64,000 bases of DNA, from NCBI GenBank assembly GCA_046352935.1, contig JAXMGR010000010.1, forward strand, positions 1 to 64,000, written 5' to 3'. Of the stretch, positions 29,080-37,803 are shown one piece after another. Origin of the DNA: CAYWMY01 sp046352935 (lineage in GTDB: Bacteria > Pseudomonadota > Gammaproteobacteria > Steroidobacterales > Steroidobacteraceae). Made by a program: the position numbers and the translations under genes. Every line of letters begins with the position of its first letter. Positions within the stretch are counted from its first letter, which is position 1. The notes beneath the pieces are model-generated. The model was given only the letters and a program-made list of their open reading frames with translations, was not told where the DNA came from and made no database searches.

Positions 29080-31965
29080 TCAGAAGGAGTTCACGGCGGC
29101 CACCGCGACCGCGAGGTTGTAGATGATCGTCGTCACGGCCTGCCAGACCGGCAGCGGCCGCATGCGGCCCGCATCCAGCGGCACGACGATGGTGTCGCCC
29201 GGCCTGATGCCGGTGTTGCCGCGCGAGAACCAGCTCGCGCCGGCGGTGACGATGCTGCCGTTGGCACGGATCACGTAGACGCCGTCCCGATCGGCCTGGT
29301 GCGTGACGCCGCCCGAGGCCGCGATGTAGTCGTTCACGCCGTCGTCCGGATGCCAGAGATGCGAGGTCACGCTCTGCACTTCGCCGATGACGGTGACTTC
29401 CTGGGTCTTGCGCGGCACGATCAGCCGGTCGCCGTCCTTCAGCAGCACGTCGCTGGCGGAACCGGGCGCGGCCGCCATCACGACCGGCAGATCGATGACG
29501 AGACGACCGACGGCCTTCGCGCCCTTCAGTTCCTCGAGCAGCGACTGTCCGATCGACGTCGCACCCGCGACCTGGCCGGCGACCTGCGGAGCGGACTGGA
29601 CGTTCTGCAGCGCCAGCGTGGCGAGGTCGCGCTTGAGGCGGCTGGTCAGCGTCTCGAGCTGCTTCTGCTCGCGCTCCTGCAGGTCCTTGCGCGTGAACAG
29701 GCTCCCCTCGGTGAAGGCGAGCTCGGTGAGCCCGCCGGCGCGCTCGATGACCGACCGCAGTGTCTCGCCGCGACGGATCGGGTACGTGCCCGGGAAACGC
29801 ACCTCGCCCTCGACGGTCACCTGCTCGCTGCGTGACCACAGCGGGGTTTCCTTGATCACGAGGTAGTCGAAGGGCGCCAGCGCGACGTTCGCGGCGGGAT
29901 CCCCGGCGAGCGCCTTCTGCGGATCGATGCGGATCAGCTCGGTCCTGCGGAGCTGGCCGTCCGCCACCTCCGAGCGGATCAGCTCGGCCTCGGTGCCGTA
30001 GGCGGCCTCGTCGAGCCCACCACCCGCGCGGATGAGGTCGGCGACGCGCATGCCCGGCTCCAGCGGATACTGGCCGCTCACCTTGGCGCGGCCGCCGATC
30101 CCCACGATGCGCGTCGGCTCGTCGCGGCCGGACTGGCGCCTGAGTTCCTCGATGACCGGACCTACCACGCGGTCGCGCGACGCCTGGAGGTCGAACACGT
30201 GGATCTGATCACGATCGGCGAGCGGTATGTCGGCGTCGGAACCACGCTGCGCCAGCGCACGGGCGAGGTCCGCGGACACGATCGACACCCGGTGGGTCGC
30301 CGCATCCTCGCGACGGATCAGCACATAGTGCTGATCCGCATCCGGCCGCAGGTCGTCGATGCTGCCGATGACGTCCGACAGGCGCATCCCCGGACGGTAC
30401 TGGTGGCTGCCCGGACGATAGACGTGCCCGGCCAGCGTGACCGCGCTGGTCACGAGCGGTGGCACGCTGCGCAGCCTCACGAGATCGCCGGCGCGCAGAC
30501 GCTCGGCGCGACCGGCGTCGGTCGACAGGTCGACGGTCGCGACGGTGCGCTCGTGCTGCTCGTCGATGCGCTCGATGGTGGTGCTGCGCGGATCGGCCTG
30601 CGCCGTCATGCCTCCCGCGAGCGCCACGAGTTCCGCGACGCCCTGTTCCCGGTCCAGCTCGTAGATCGCGGGCCTGCGGACCTCGCCGACGATGGAGACC
30701 GTGCGCCCGACCGGTGGCACGAAGATCACGTCGTTGGCCTGCAGCCGCGCATCCGCGTGCGTGTCGCCGCCGAGCAGCAGGTCGTAGAGGTCGAGTTCCT
30801 GCATCAGCCGGCCGCCACGCTTCAGCTGCACGTGACGCAGCGAGCCGATCGGCCGCACCCCGCCGCTCGCGAGCAGCGCGTTGGTCATGGTCGACAGGCC
30901 GCCCACCGTGTACGAGCCCGGGCGCTTGACCTCGCCCAGCACGAAGACGCGGATGGAGCGCAGCTTGCCGAGCGTGACGCCGACGCGCACGCCCATCATC
31001 TGCGCGGCCGTCGCGCTGGCGATGCGCTGCCGCGCCGCATCCATGCCGAGGCCGGCCACGGTGATCTGGCCGACCTGGGGGATGCTGATCGTGCCGTCGC
31101 GCGTCACGGTCAGCGAGTAGCTGCGTGCGGGATTGCCGAACAGGCGCACGTCGAGCGTGTCGCCCGGACCCAGTACGTAGTCCGCCGGCACCGGGAAATT
31201 GGTGGTCGCGGAGAACGAGTAGCGGCGGTTCTCGAAGAGCTCGTAGCCGAAGGGCTTCAGGTTGCCGTCGCGCGAGAGCAGCGTGACGCGGAATTCGAGG
31301 TCGAGCAGCGCGGGCTCGGTTTCGAGCCGCTGCTTGGCCTGTTCCTCGGTGAGGCCGAACAGCGGGATCGGCGCGAGCTCGGGCAGCGTGATGGCACCGG
31401 TGCGATCGAGACGGTAGGGACTCCCGGCCGCGATGCGCTGCACGAGCGCGGCGAGTCGCGCCTCTTCTTCCTGGGTGCGCTTGATGGGTTCGGGCGGCGG
31501 TGGCGTGACGGGCGGCACCGCGGCCGCCGGCACCTGCGTCATCGCCGCGGGCGGCACCACGTCCAGCGGCAGGGCCGCCGCCGCGGTCTGCGGATTGGCC
31601 GGCTGGCTGATGTCCTTGACGAAGCGGCGGATCCTGACCTCGACGACGACGGAGTCCTCGCCCTCGAGGCGCGGCAGCCGGGTCTTCAGCAGATCGGCGG
31701 AATCACCGCGGTCCTCGAGATCCGCCGGCTGCTGGCCGCGCGACATCGTCCCGAGGCCCATGGTGCCCGAGCCGGTGCCGAGCTGGTCGAGCAGCAGGCG
31801 CTGCTGGTCGGAGCCGAGACTCTGCAGCAGCTCGAGCTGATCGCTGGACGGCGAACTCACCTGGGGTACGGCGGCGGTCGACCAGCCGACGGTGAGCATC
31901 AGCACCGGAATCAATAGGCGCTTGCGGACGGCGGCGAGTCCGCCCGTCGGAAACCGAAGGCTCAT
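29080..31965 (-). CDS. Large SLBB-domain outer-membrane polysaccharide exporter (Wza-related)
   Basis: The 961-residue protein has an N-terminal signal peptide (hydrophobic ~18-30), a Gln/Pro-rich region, a Poly_export domain (~255-340, with DYVLGPGDTLDVRLFG) and about six SLBB domains (each starting GEVxxPGxY-like, e.g. VLGEVKRPGSYTVGG, IVGEVRRPAIYEL, VEGEVRFPGTYPI). Unlike Wza it has no lipobox Cys, and its size and number of SLBB units fit the long exporters of Xanthomonadales/Burkholderiales-type clusters. I chose the ATG at 31965 (MSLRFPTG). Confidence 0.88.
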   Translation of the reverse strand: MSLRFPTGGLAAVRKRLLIPVLMLTVGWSTAAVPQVSSPSSDQLELLQSLGSDQQRLLLDQLGTGSGTMGLGTMSRGQQPADLEDRGDSADLLKTRLPRLEGEDSVVVEVRIRRFVKDISQPANPQTAAAALPLDVVPPAAMTQVPAAAVPPVTPPPPEPIKRTQEEEARLAALVQRIAAGSPYRLDRTGAITLPELAPIPLFGLTEEQAKQRLETEPALLDLEFRVTLLSRDGNLKPFGYELFENRRYSFSATTNFPVPADYVLGPGDTLDVRLFGNPARSYSLTVTRDGTISIPQVGQITVAGLGMDAARQRIASATAAQMMGVRVGVTLGKLRSIRVFVLGEVKRPGSYTVGGLSTMTNALLASGGVRPIGSLRHVQLKRGGRLMQELDLYDLLLGGDTHADARLQANDVIFVPPVGRTVSIVGEVRRPAIYELDREQGVAELVALAGGMTAQADPRSTTIERIDEQHERTVATVDLSTDAGRAERLRAGDLVRLRSVPPLVTSAVTLAGHVYRPGSHQYRPGMRLSDVIGSIDDLRPDADQHYVLIRREDAATHRVSIVSADLARALAQRGSDADIPLADRDQIHVFDLQASRDRVVGPVIEELRRQSGRDEPTRIVGIGGRAKVSGQYPLEPGMRVADLIRAGGGLDEAAYGTEAELIRSEVADGQLRRTELIRIDPQKALAGDPAANVALAPFDYLVIKETPLWSRSEQVTVEGEVRFPGTYPIRRGETLRSVIERAGGLTELAFTEGSLFTRKDLQEREQKQLETLTSRLKRDLATLALQNVQSAPQVAGQVAGATSIGQSLLEELKGAKAVGRLVIDLPVVMAAAPGSASDVLLKDGDRLIVPRKTQEVTVIGEVQSVTSHLWHPDDGVNDYIAASGGVTHQADRDGVYVIRANGSIVTAGASWFSRGNTGIRPGDTIVVPLDAGRMRPLPVWQAVTTIIYNLAVAVAAVNSF

Positions 31966-32005
31966 CGTGATTCCATGGTCCAGGTCGCGCGGGCGCGCGC
32001 GTCGC

Positions 32006-32034
32006 ATCGTACCGGAATTGCCGCGGACGAATAA
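32006..32034 (-). promoter_or_regulatory. Possible promoter of the polysaccharide operon
   Basis: On the minus strand a TTATTC (-35-like) and TACGAT (-10-like) are separated by exactly 17 bases, 41 bp before the exporter ATG. Matches are only partial (3/6 and 4/6). A 5-bp stem CGGAC-6-GTCCG at 32024-32039 abuts the parB stop and overlaps the -35. Confidence 0.3.
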
Positions 32035-32039
32035 GTCCG

Positions 32040-32975
32040 TCAGCGCAGACGCGCGAGGATGCCGTCGAGTTCGTCGAGGCTGTGGTAGCTGATGACGAGC
32101 TTTCCCTTGCCACCTGCCCCGTGCCTGACCTCGACCCTGGCGCCGAGTTTCTCGCCGAGTTCCGCCTCGAGCCGGCGTATGTCCGCGTCGGGCTCACGCG
32201 GCTCGCGCCCTGCGTCGCCCGGCTGCGCAGCGAGCCTGCGCACCAGCGCCTCGGCCTCGCGCACCGACAGGCCTTTCTTCGAGATGAAGGCGCCGATCTC
32301 GGCCTGCTGCCGGCGGTTGGCGAGACCGAGCAGCGCGCGTGCGTGCCCCATCTCGAGCTGCCGCTCCTCGACCAGGGTCTTCACCTCGTCGGCGAGTTCG
32401 AGCAGCCGCAGCAGGTTGGAGACCGCGACACGCGACCGGCCGACCGCCTCCGCCGCCTCCTGGTGCGTCAGGTCGAACTCCGTGATGAGCCGGTGGAGCG
32501 CGCGCGCCTCTTCCAGCGGATTGAGGTTCTCGCGCTGGATGTTCTCGATGAGGGCGAGCGCGACCGCGGCCTCGTCGGGAACGTCGCGGATGATCGCGGG
32601 GATCTCCGCGAGCCCCGCGAGCTGCGTCGCCCGCCAGCGACGCTCGCCGGCGATGATCTCGTAGCGCTGCGACACGCCCGGAGCCGGCGTACCCAGCGGA
32701 CGCACCACGATCGGCTGGACGACGCCCTGCGCGCGGATGGAATCCGCAAGTTCGGCCAGGGACTCCGGACGCATGTCGATGCGCGGCTGGTACTTGCCGC
32801 GTTCGAGCAGATCCACGGGCAGTCGCGCGAGCCTTTCGCCGGGCGGCGGTGCCGCGGCTGCGGATGCGAGGGGCGTACCCGCCGTCACGGGCGCGGCAGG
32901 CGCCGGCCGCGCAGCCGACGATCCGAGCAGCGCCTCCAGGCCGCGTCCGAGTCCCCGTTTCTTGTTGTCCGTCAT
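32040..32975 (-). CDS. parB: Chromosome-partitioning protein ParB (Spo0J/Noc family)
   Basis: The 311-residue CTPase/DNA-clamp protein shows an N-terminal RGLGRGLEALLG (ParA-contact motif), the CTP-binding GERRWRA (~110-116) with ENIQRENLNP (~148-157), an HTH region (THQEAAEAVGRSRVAVSNLLRLLEL) and a C-terminal dimer domain. It binds parS and loads SMC. It follows parA by 105 bp; a TAGAAT -10-like box on the minus strand (33031-33026) may add a second promoter. No exact parS was found in the window. Confidence 0.95.
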   Translation of the reverse strand: MTDNKKRGLGRGLEALLGSSAARPAPAAPVTAGTPLASAAAAPPPGERLARLPVDLLERGKYQPRIDMRPESLAELADSIRAQGVVQPIVVRPLGTPAPGVSQRYEIIAGERRWRATQLAGLAEIPAIIRDVPDEAAVALALIENIQRENLNPLEEARALHRLITEFDLTHQEAAEAVGRSRVAVSNLLRLLELADEVKTLVEERQLEMGHARALLGLANRRQQAEIGAFISKKGLSVREAEALVRRLAAQPGDAGREPREPDADIRRLEAELGEKLGARVEVRHGAGGKGKLVISYHSLDELDGILARLR

Positions 32976-33080
32976 CGCCAGCAGCTCATCCGGTGTCTGC
33001 GCGCAGGGCCGCGACCGGACGGCGGATTCTAGAGGAAAACGTTCCGGGGGACAGTCGCGATTTGCGGCAGGGTCCGGCGA

Positions 33081-33905
33081 TCACCCGGCGTCCGTCGTCC
33101 CGTCGGACGCTTCCGCGACGGCGGGGACGGCGAGCCCTTCCTCGTCGCGGCGGATGAGTTCTCCGGCCAGGGCCAGGTAGGCGAGCGCGCCGCGGGAGTC
33201 CTTGTCGTGGTAGAGCACCGGCACGCCGAACGACGGCGCCTCGGCGAGCCGCACGTTGCGCGGGATGATGGTGCGGAACACCCTGTCGCCGAAGTGCTCG
33301 ATGAGCTGCGACGAGACCTCGTTGGCGAGGTTGTTGCGCGGGTCGAACATCGTGCGCAGGATGCCTTCGATCCCGAGCGACGGATTGATGCTCGCGCGGA
33401 CCTGCTCGACGGTCTGGATCAGTCCCGAGAGACCCTCGAGTGCGTAGTACTCGCACTGCATGGGGATGAGCAGCGAATCAGCGGCAGCCAGTGCGTTCAG
33501 CGTGAGGATGTTGAGGGCGGGAGGACAGTCGATGACGATGACGTCGTAGCTCTCACGGACCGGCTGCAGGGCCGCGCGCAGACGCAGCTCGCGGCCCGGC
33601 GGACACTGCAGCAGCTGCACCTCGGCCGCGGTGAGGTCCTGGTTGCCGGGCAGCAGATCGTAGCCCGCGTTCTCCGTCTTCAGCGTCGCATCGGCCACCG
33701 TGCAGTCGCCGAGCAGGACTTCGCAGCTGGACCGTTCGAGCATCGACTTGTCGATGCCGGAACCCATGGTGGCGTTGCCCTGCGGATCGAGGTCGATCAG
33801 CAGCACGCGGCGGCGGGTGGCCGCGAGCGAGGCGGCGAGGTTCACGGCCGTGGTCGTCTTGCCGACACCGCCCTTCTGATTCGCGACCGCGATGATTCTC
33901 TTCAT
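33081..33905 (-). CDS. parA: Chromosome-partitioning ATPase ParA (Soj)
   Basis: The 274-residue deviant Walker A ATPase has NQKGGVGKTT (~9-18), the Walker A' region VLLIDLDPQGNAT (~37-49) and a VIVIDCPPALNILT strand (~117-130). Length and lack of an N-terminal HTH mark the chromosomal (type Ib-like) form. It pairs with the following parB gene; the rsmG gene is close upstream, as in most proteobacteria, but separated here by an MBL hydrolase gene. Confidence 0.96.
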   Translation of the reverse strand: MKRIIAVANQKGGVGKTTTAVNLAASLAATRRRVLLIDLDPQGNATMGSGIDKSMLERSSCEVLLGDCTVADATLKTENAGYDLLPGNQDLTAAEVQLLQCPPGRELRLRAALQPVRESYDVIVIDCPPALNILTLNALAAADSLLIPMQCEYYALEGLSGLIQTVEQVRASINPSLGIEGILRTMFDPRNNLANEVSSQLIEHFGDRVFRTIIPRNVRLAEAPSFGVPVLYHDKDSRGALAYLALAGELIRRDEEGLAVPAVAEASDGTTDAG

Positions 33906-33918
33906 AGGGGCGCGCAGA

Positions 33919-33930
33919 GTTCCACGGAAC
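33919..33930. repeat. Short palindrome GTTCC-AC-GGAAC before parA
   Basis: It lies 13 bp upstream of the parA ATG. It looks like a parS variant core (GTTCCACGTGGAAC) with two central bases missing, so it should not be called parS, but an autoregulatory site is possible. Confidence 0.3.
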
Positions 33931-33999
33931 CGCGCCAGCGTAAAGCCCCGGCGTCACCGCCGCCGGCGCGGCCCGCGTCGAGGCACGGCGGCCGGACGA

Positions 34000-35040
34000 T
34001 CAGGCGTGGCGCAGGTAGCGGTCGCGGCCGGCCTCGTCGGCGACCCGGTCCAGCCGGCCGCGGCGCTCGAGATACCGCGCGTGCGCGAGGGTTTCGGCGG
34101 TCGCCATGAAGCGGTTGACGTCGTCGAGCTGCTGCGGGAACAGGCGCGCCGACAGCTCGAAGGCGGTCAGCGGACGGTCCGCCGCGGCGAGCATGCGGCC
34201 GAGGAACTCCGCATGATGCGCGAGGAGCTCGGCCGTGCGCGCGCGCAGGCCGCGGAACACGCGGCCGTGCGAGGGCAGCACGAGCGGGTCTCCGGGCAGC
34301 CCGGCGAGCCGCTGCAGGGAATCGAGGTAATCGGCCAGTGGATCCGGTGGCGCACGGTTCGGGAAGATGCCGATGTTGCTCGAGATCCGCGGCAGGACCT
34401 GGTCCGCCGAGATGAACAGGTCGCGCGCGCCATCGTGCAGCATGAGCTGCTCGTCCGCGTGGCCGCCATGGACTATCGCCGTCCAGCGGTGACCCGCGAT
34501 CTCGATGACCTCGCCGTCGACAGGGAAGCGCCGCGGTGCGGGCACGCCCGAAATGACGCTGCGGAAGCCGAGTCCGGCCGCGAGCCGCTCGGATTCCTCG
34601 TTGCGCTCCATGCCGAACATCCTGCAGATGCGGTCACGGCGGGACTCGCTGGACTCCGGGGCGGAGTGCATGAACCAGTCGATGATCGAGTGCTCGGCGC
34701 GCGTCATCCACACCTCGGCACCGTGCCGTTCGACGAACCACTGTGCCAGTCCGAAATGGTCCGGGTGGTTGTGCGTGATGATCAGGCGGCGGACCGGCCG
34801 GCCGCGGAGCACCGTCGGGAACAGGCCCTCCCAAGCGGCGCGCGTGTCGGGCAGGTTCATGCCCGTATCGACCAGCGTCCACGAGTCCCCCTCGTCGAAC
34901 AGCCAGAGATTGATGTGATTGAGCGAGCCCGGCACCCGGTGGCGGACCCAGAGCAGCTCCGGGGCGATGCGTGTCGCGTTCGTCCCGTCGGGCAGATCCA
35001 GCGCGGGATATTCGAGCGTGGCGCGCTGTCCGGCACTCAT
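34000..35040 (-). CDS. MBL-fold metallo-hydrolase (glyoxalase II-like)
   Basis: The 346-residue protein shows the zinc motif THNHPDHFG (HxHxDH), a later VHGGHADEQ His, the SADQVLPRISSNIG Asp region and LPSHGRVF. An extra C-terminal helical/winged region (FELSARLFPQQLDDVNRFMATAETLAHARYLERRGRL) is the MBL-associated domain often found with such hydrolases. The substrate is unknown. I chose the ATG at 35040 because it overlaps the rsmG stop (ATGA). Confidence 0.82.
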   Translation of the reverse strand: MSAGQRATLEYPALDLPDGTNATRIAPELLWVRHRVPGSLNHINLWLFDEGDSWTLVDTGMNLPDTRAAWEGLFPTVLRGRPVRRLIITHNHPDHFGLAQWFVERHGAEVWMTRAEHSIIDWFMHSAPESSESRRDRICRMFGMERNEESERLAAGLGFRSVISGVPAPRRFPVDGEVIEIAGHRWTAIVHGGHADEQLMLHDGARDLFISADQVLPRISSNIGIFPNRAPPDPLADYLDSLQRLAGLPGDPLVLPSHGRVFRGLRARTAELLAHHAEFLGRMLAAADRPLTAFELSARLFPQQLDDVNRFMATAETLAHARYLERRGRLDRVADEAGRDRYLRHA

Positions 35041-35693
35041 GGCGCAGTCCTGCCGGAGGACCCGGCCCGGGCGAGCTCCACGAGGTGCCGGTCCGCGTCC
35101 AGGCCCGGGATCAGGAGAGAATGCACCGCCACCACGCGCCAGCCCGGTGGCAGGGTCTCGAGTTCGGCGTCGGGCCTGCGCCCTTTCATCGCCAGCAGCC
35201 GGCCGGCCGGCGCGCACAGGTGTCCCGCCTGGCGCACGAAGTCGGCGACGCTGGCGAGAGCGCGTGCGATGACGGCATCGAACCGCGCCGCGGGCTTCCA
35301 GGCCTCGGCCCGCGCGTTGACGACCGTGACATTCCCGAGCCCCAGCGTGGCCGCCGCGTGCTCGACGAACCGGCACTTCTTGACGATCGACTCGATGAGC
35401 GTGAACTGGCGGTCCGGCGCGCAGATCGCGAGCGGCAGGCCGGGGAAGCCGGCGCCCGTGCCGACATCGGCGATGCGCGTTCCGCCCAGGTACGGCAGCA
35501 CCGCGATCGAGTCGAGCAGATGTTTGCGCAGCATGTCCTCCGGCGCCGTGATCGACGTGAGGTTGATCCGGCTGTTCCAGTCCACGAGTTCATCGAGCAG
35601 CGTGATCTGGCGCCGCGCCTGGTCCCGGGTCAGAGGGACGCCGAGATCCCGGCAGCCTGCGAGCAGGGCCGGTTCGAGCCCTTCGAGCGTCAT
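35037..35693 (-). CDS. rsmG: 16S rRNA (guanine-527-N7)-methyltransferase
   Basis: The 218-residue enzyme has the GidB layout: an N-terminal helical segment with LVDWNSRINLTSITAPEDMLRKHLLDSI, the SAM motif DVGTGAGFPGLPLAI (~97-111), VNARAEAWKP and SVADFVRQAGHL. It methylates G527 of 16S rRNA. It usually sits right after mnmG; here six genes separate the two. It overlaps the oxidoreductase gene upstream by 4 bases. Confidence 0.95.
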   Translation of the reverse strand: MTLEGLEPALLAGCRDLGVPLTRDQARRQITLLDELVDWNSRINLTSITAPEDMLRKHLLDSIAVLPYLGGTRIADVGTGAGFPGLPLAICAPDRQFTLIESIVKKCRFVEHAAATLGLGNVTVVNARAEAWKPAARFDAVIARALASVADFVRQAGHLCAPAGRLLAMKGRRPDAELETLPPGWRVVAVHSLLIPGLDADRHLVELARAGSSGRTAP

Positions 35694-36685
35694 GCCGGAT
35701 CGATCGAGACGACCGTGCGCCCGACGACCCTGCCGGCGATGAAATCATCGAACGCGCCCGGCAGTTCATCGAGCGTGAGCCGGCGCGTGACGATCGTGTC
35801 CAGGTGGCGCGGACGCAGGTCCGTGGCGATGCGCTGCCAGACCGCGAGGCGCACATCGCGCGGCGTCTCGGTGGAGTTGATGCCGAGCAGGCTCACGCCG
35901 CGCAGGATCAGCGGCATCACGGTGGTCTCGAGCTTCGGGCTCGCCGCGAGGCCGATGCACGCGATGTTGCCCCAGAAGTCCGTCGTGCGCGTGAGGCCCG
36001 CGAGCAGATCGCCGCCGACATTGTCGATCGCGCCGGCGAAGCGGACGGTCTCGAGCGGCTTCGAGCCGAGGTCGAGTTGCTGGCGAGGCAGGACTTCGGC
36101 GGCGCCGATGCGCCGCAGATAGGCGTCGGCTTCCGGCTTGCCGCTGATGGCGGCCACGCGGTACCCGCGCGCCGCGAGCATGTCGATGGCGAGCGATCCG
36201 ACGCCCCCCGTCGCGCCCGTGACGGCGATGGGGAGATCACCCGGCCGCTGACCGTTCTGCTCCATGCGGTGGATGCCGAGAGCCGCGGTGAAGCCCGCGG
36301 TGCCCACCGCCATCGCGTCGGACAGGCCGAGCCCCTCCGGGAGCGGGATGACGCCGTCCGCGGGAGCGCGCACATAGCGCGCGAAGCCGCCATCGCTGCG
36401 CTCGCCGAGCCCGGCGCCCGTGACCAGCACGGGCTGGCCGGGCGTGAAGCGCGGATCGGTGGAAGTCTCGACCTCGCCGGACACATCGATGCCGCCGTTC
36501 AGCGGATATCGGCGCAGGATGCGACCGGTACCGGTCGCGGCCAGCGCGTCCTTGTAATTGATGGTCGAGTAGCGCGCGCGGATCAACACCTCGCCCGGCG
36601 TCAGCTGGCCGAGGGTCATCCTCTCCAGTCCGGCGACGATGTGTCCGTCGCGACTGTGGATGCGGAAGGCGGGGAAAGTGTCCAT
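35690..36685 (-). CDS. AcuI/YhdH-family quinone oxidoreductase (acrylyl-CoA reductase-like)
   Basis: The 331-residue zinc-free MDR protein begins MDTFPAFRIHSRDGHI and has STINYKDALAATGTGRILRRYPLNGGIDVSGEV, a signature of YhdH/AcuI, plus the nucleotide-binding VTGATGGVGSLAIDMLAARGY. Family members reduce acryloyl-CoA with NADPH and protect cells from acrylate-type electrophiles. Coupled to rsmG by a 4-base overlap. Confidence 0.87.
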   Translation of the reverse strand: MDTFPAFRIHSRDGHIVAGLERMTLGQLTPGEVLIRARYSTINYKDALAATGTGRILRRYPLNGGIDVSGEVETSTDPRFTPGQPVLVTGAGLGERSDGGFARYVRAPADGVIPLPEGLGLSDAMAVGTAGFTAALGIHRMEQNGQRPGDLPIAVTGATGGVGSLAIDMLAARGYRVAAISGKPEADAYLRRIGAAEVLPRQQLDLGSKPLETVRFAGAIDNVGGDLLAGLTRTTDFWGNIACIGLAASPKLETTVMPLILRGVSLLGINSTETPRDVRLAVWQRIATDLRPRHLDTIVTRRLTLDELPGAFDDFIAGRVVGRTVVSIDPA

Positions 36686-36724
36686 GCGCGGGAGTCCTCG
36701 ATGATTTCGCAGGGCGCGGCGCGC

Positions 36725-37681
36725 TCAGCGGCCGCGGTCCAGCCAGACTTCCAGGCCCTGCGCGTTCAGGTCGATGTCGGTCTGCCACCACTCGCGCACG
36801 GTGGCCGCATCGCCGCGCCAGCCGTGCGCATCGAGCCAGCGCAGCAGCATCGCGAACAGGCCTTCGCGAAGCTTCGGCCCGCGGTCGGGCGCTTCGGCCA
36901 TGCGACGCGCGAACCCGACCATTTCATCGAGCCGCGACTTCAGTTCGGCGCCGAGGCGCGGGACGCCCAGCCGCTCGCCGTAGTGCGTGATGTACACGGC
37001 GCGCGGAGCACACGCCAGGATGCGGTCGATCGAGGCGTGCAGCGCCTCGGGATCGAACTGCACCGGCGTCGTGGTCGGCACGACGAAGGGATGTCCGTCG
37101 TGATCGAAGATGCGGTAGGACAGGCCGAACGTGTCCCCCGCGAAGACCGCACCGTGCGCCGCATCGACCAGGCAGAAGTGATGCAGCGCATGACCGGGCG
37201 TGTGGATGACTTCGAGCGTGCGGCCGCCGAAGGTGAACCGCGCGCCGTCCTCGGGCGCGATCACGCGCGCCTCCGGTACGGGCACGAGGTCGCCGTACAG
37301 CCGGGCGTAGGTCTCGTCGCCGTACACGGCGCGGGTGCCCGCGACGAGCTTCGCCGGATCGACGAGATGACGCGCACCGCGCGGGTGCACCACGCAGCTC
37401 GCGTTGGGCAGGTGACGCAGGAGTTCACCTGCGCCGCCCGCGTGATCGAGGTGCACGTGGGTCGTGAACACGTAGTCCACGTGGGTACGCGCCACGCCCT
37501 TGGCGTCGAGGGCAGCGAGCAGGTTCGGCACGGAGTGGTTCGTCCCCGTGTCGATGAAGATCGCGCGGCCCTCGTCGACGACGAGATGGCTCGCATCCAT
37601 CATCGGCCGGACATAGTCGGTGTCGATCGCGGTGATGCCGTGATCGAACTCCAGGAGCTTCGCGAGGATCGGCGGACTCAT
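36725..37681 (-). CDS. MBL-fold metallo-hydrolase
   Basis: The 318-residue protein has the zinc motif TTHVHLDHAGG (HxHxDH), HTPGHALHHFCLVD, an AVFAGDTFGLSY Asp and YITHYGERLG His, so the full dinuclear set is visible. A C-terminal helical extension of about 80 residues follows. It is unrelated in detail to the other two MBL proteins in the window. The substrate is unknown. The start at 37681 (MSPPILAKLLEFDHG) opens the conserved first strand. Confidence 0.8.
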   Translation of the reverse strand: MSPPILAKLLEFDHGITAIDTDYVRPMMDASHLVVDEGRAIFIDTGTNHSVPNLLAALDAKGVARTHVDYVFTTHVHLDHAGGAGELLRHLPNASCVVHPRGARHLVDPAKLVAGTRAVYGDETYARLYGDLVPVPEARVIAPEDGARFTFGGRTLEVIHTPGHALHHFCLVDAAHGAVFAGDTFGLSYRIFDHDGHPFVVPTTTPVQFDPEALHASIDRILACAPRAVYITHYGERLGVPRLGAELKSRLDEMVGFARRMAEAPDRGPKLREGLFAMLLRWLDAHGWRGDAATVREWWQTDIDLNAQGLEVWLDRGR

Positions 37682-37803
37682 GGGCTGGGGCCTGGTCCAT
37701 GGAGACGGGTCACGGCACGGTACCGTGCCGGTGCGGGGCTGTAAAACAGACGTGGGCCGCGGGAGGGGTGGACGGCGCCCACCCCGTGCGGCCGACCCGG
37801 GAC

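Noticed and set aside
29054..29839. 261-residue open frame on the minus strand overlapping the exporter and wzz genes
   Set aside because: It lies wholly inside stronger genes in another frame, and its composition is typical of GC-rich shadow frames.
32024..32039. Stem-loop abutting the parB stop as a terminator
   Set aside because: The stem is only 5 bp and has no T-run; noted only as part of the possible promoter region.
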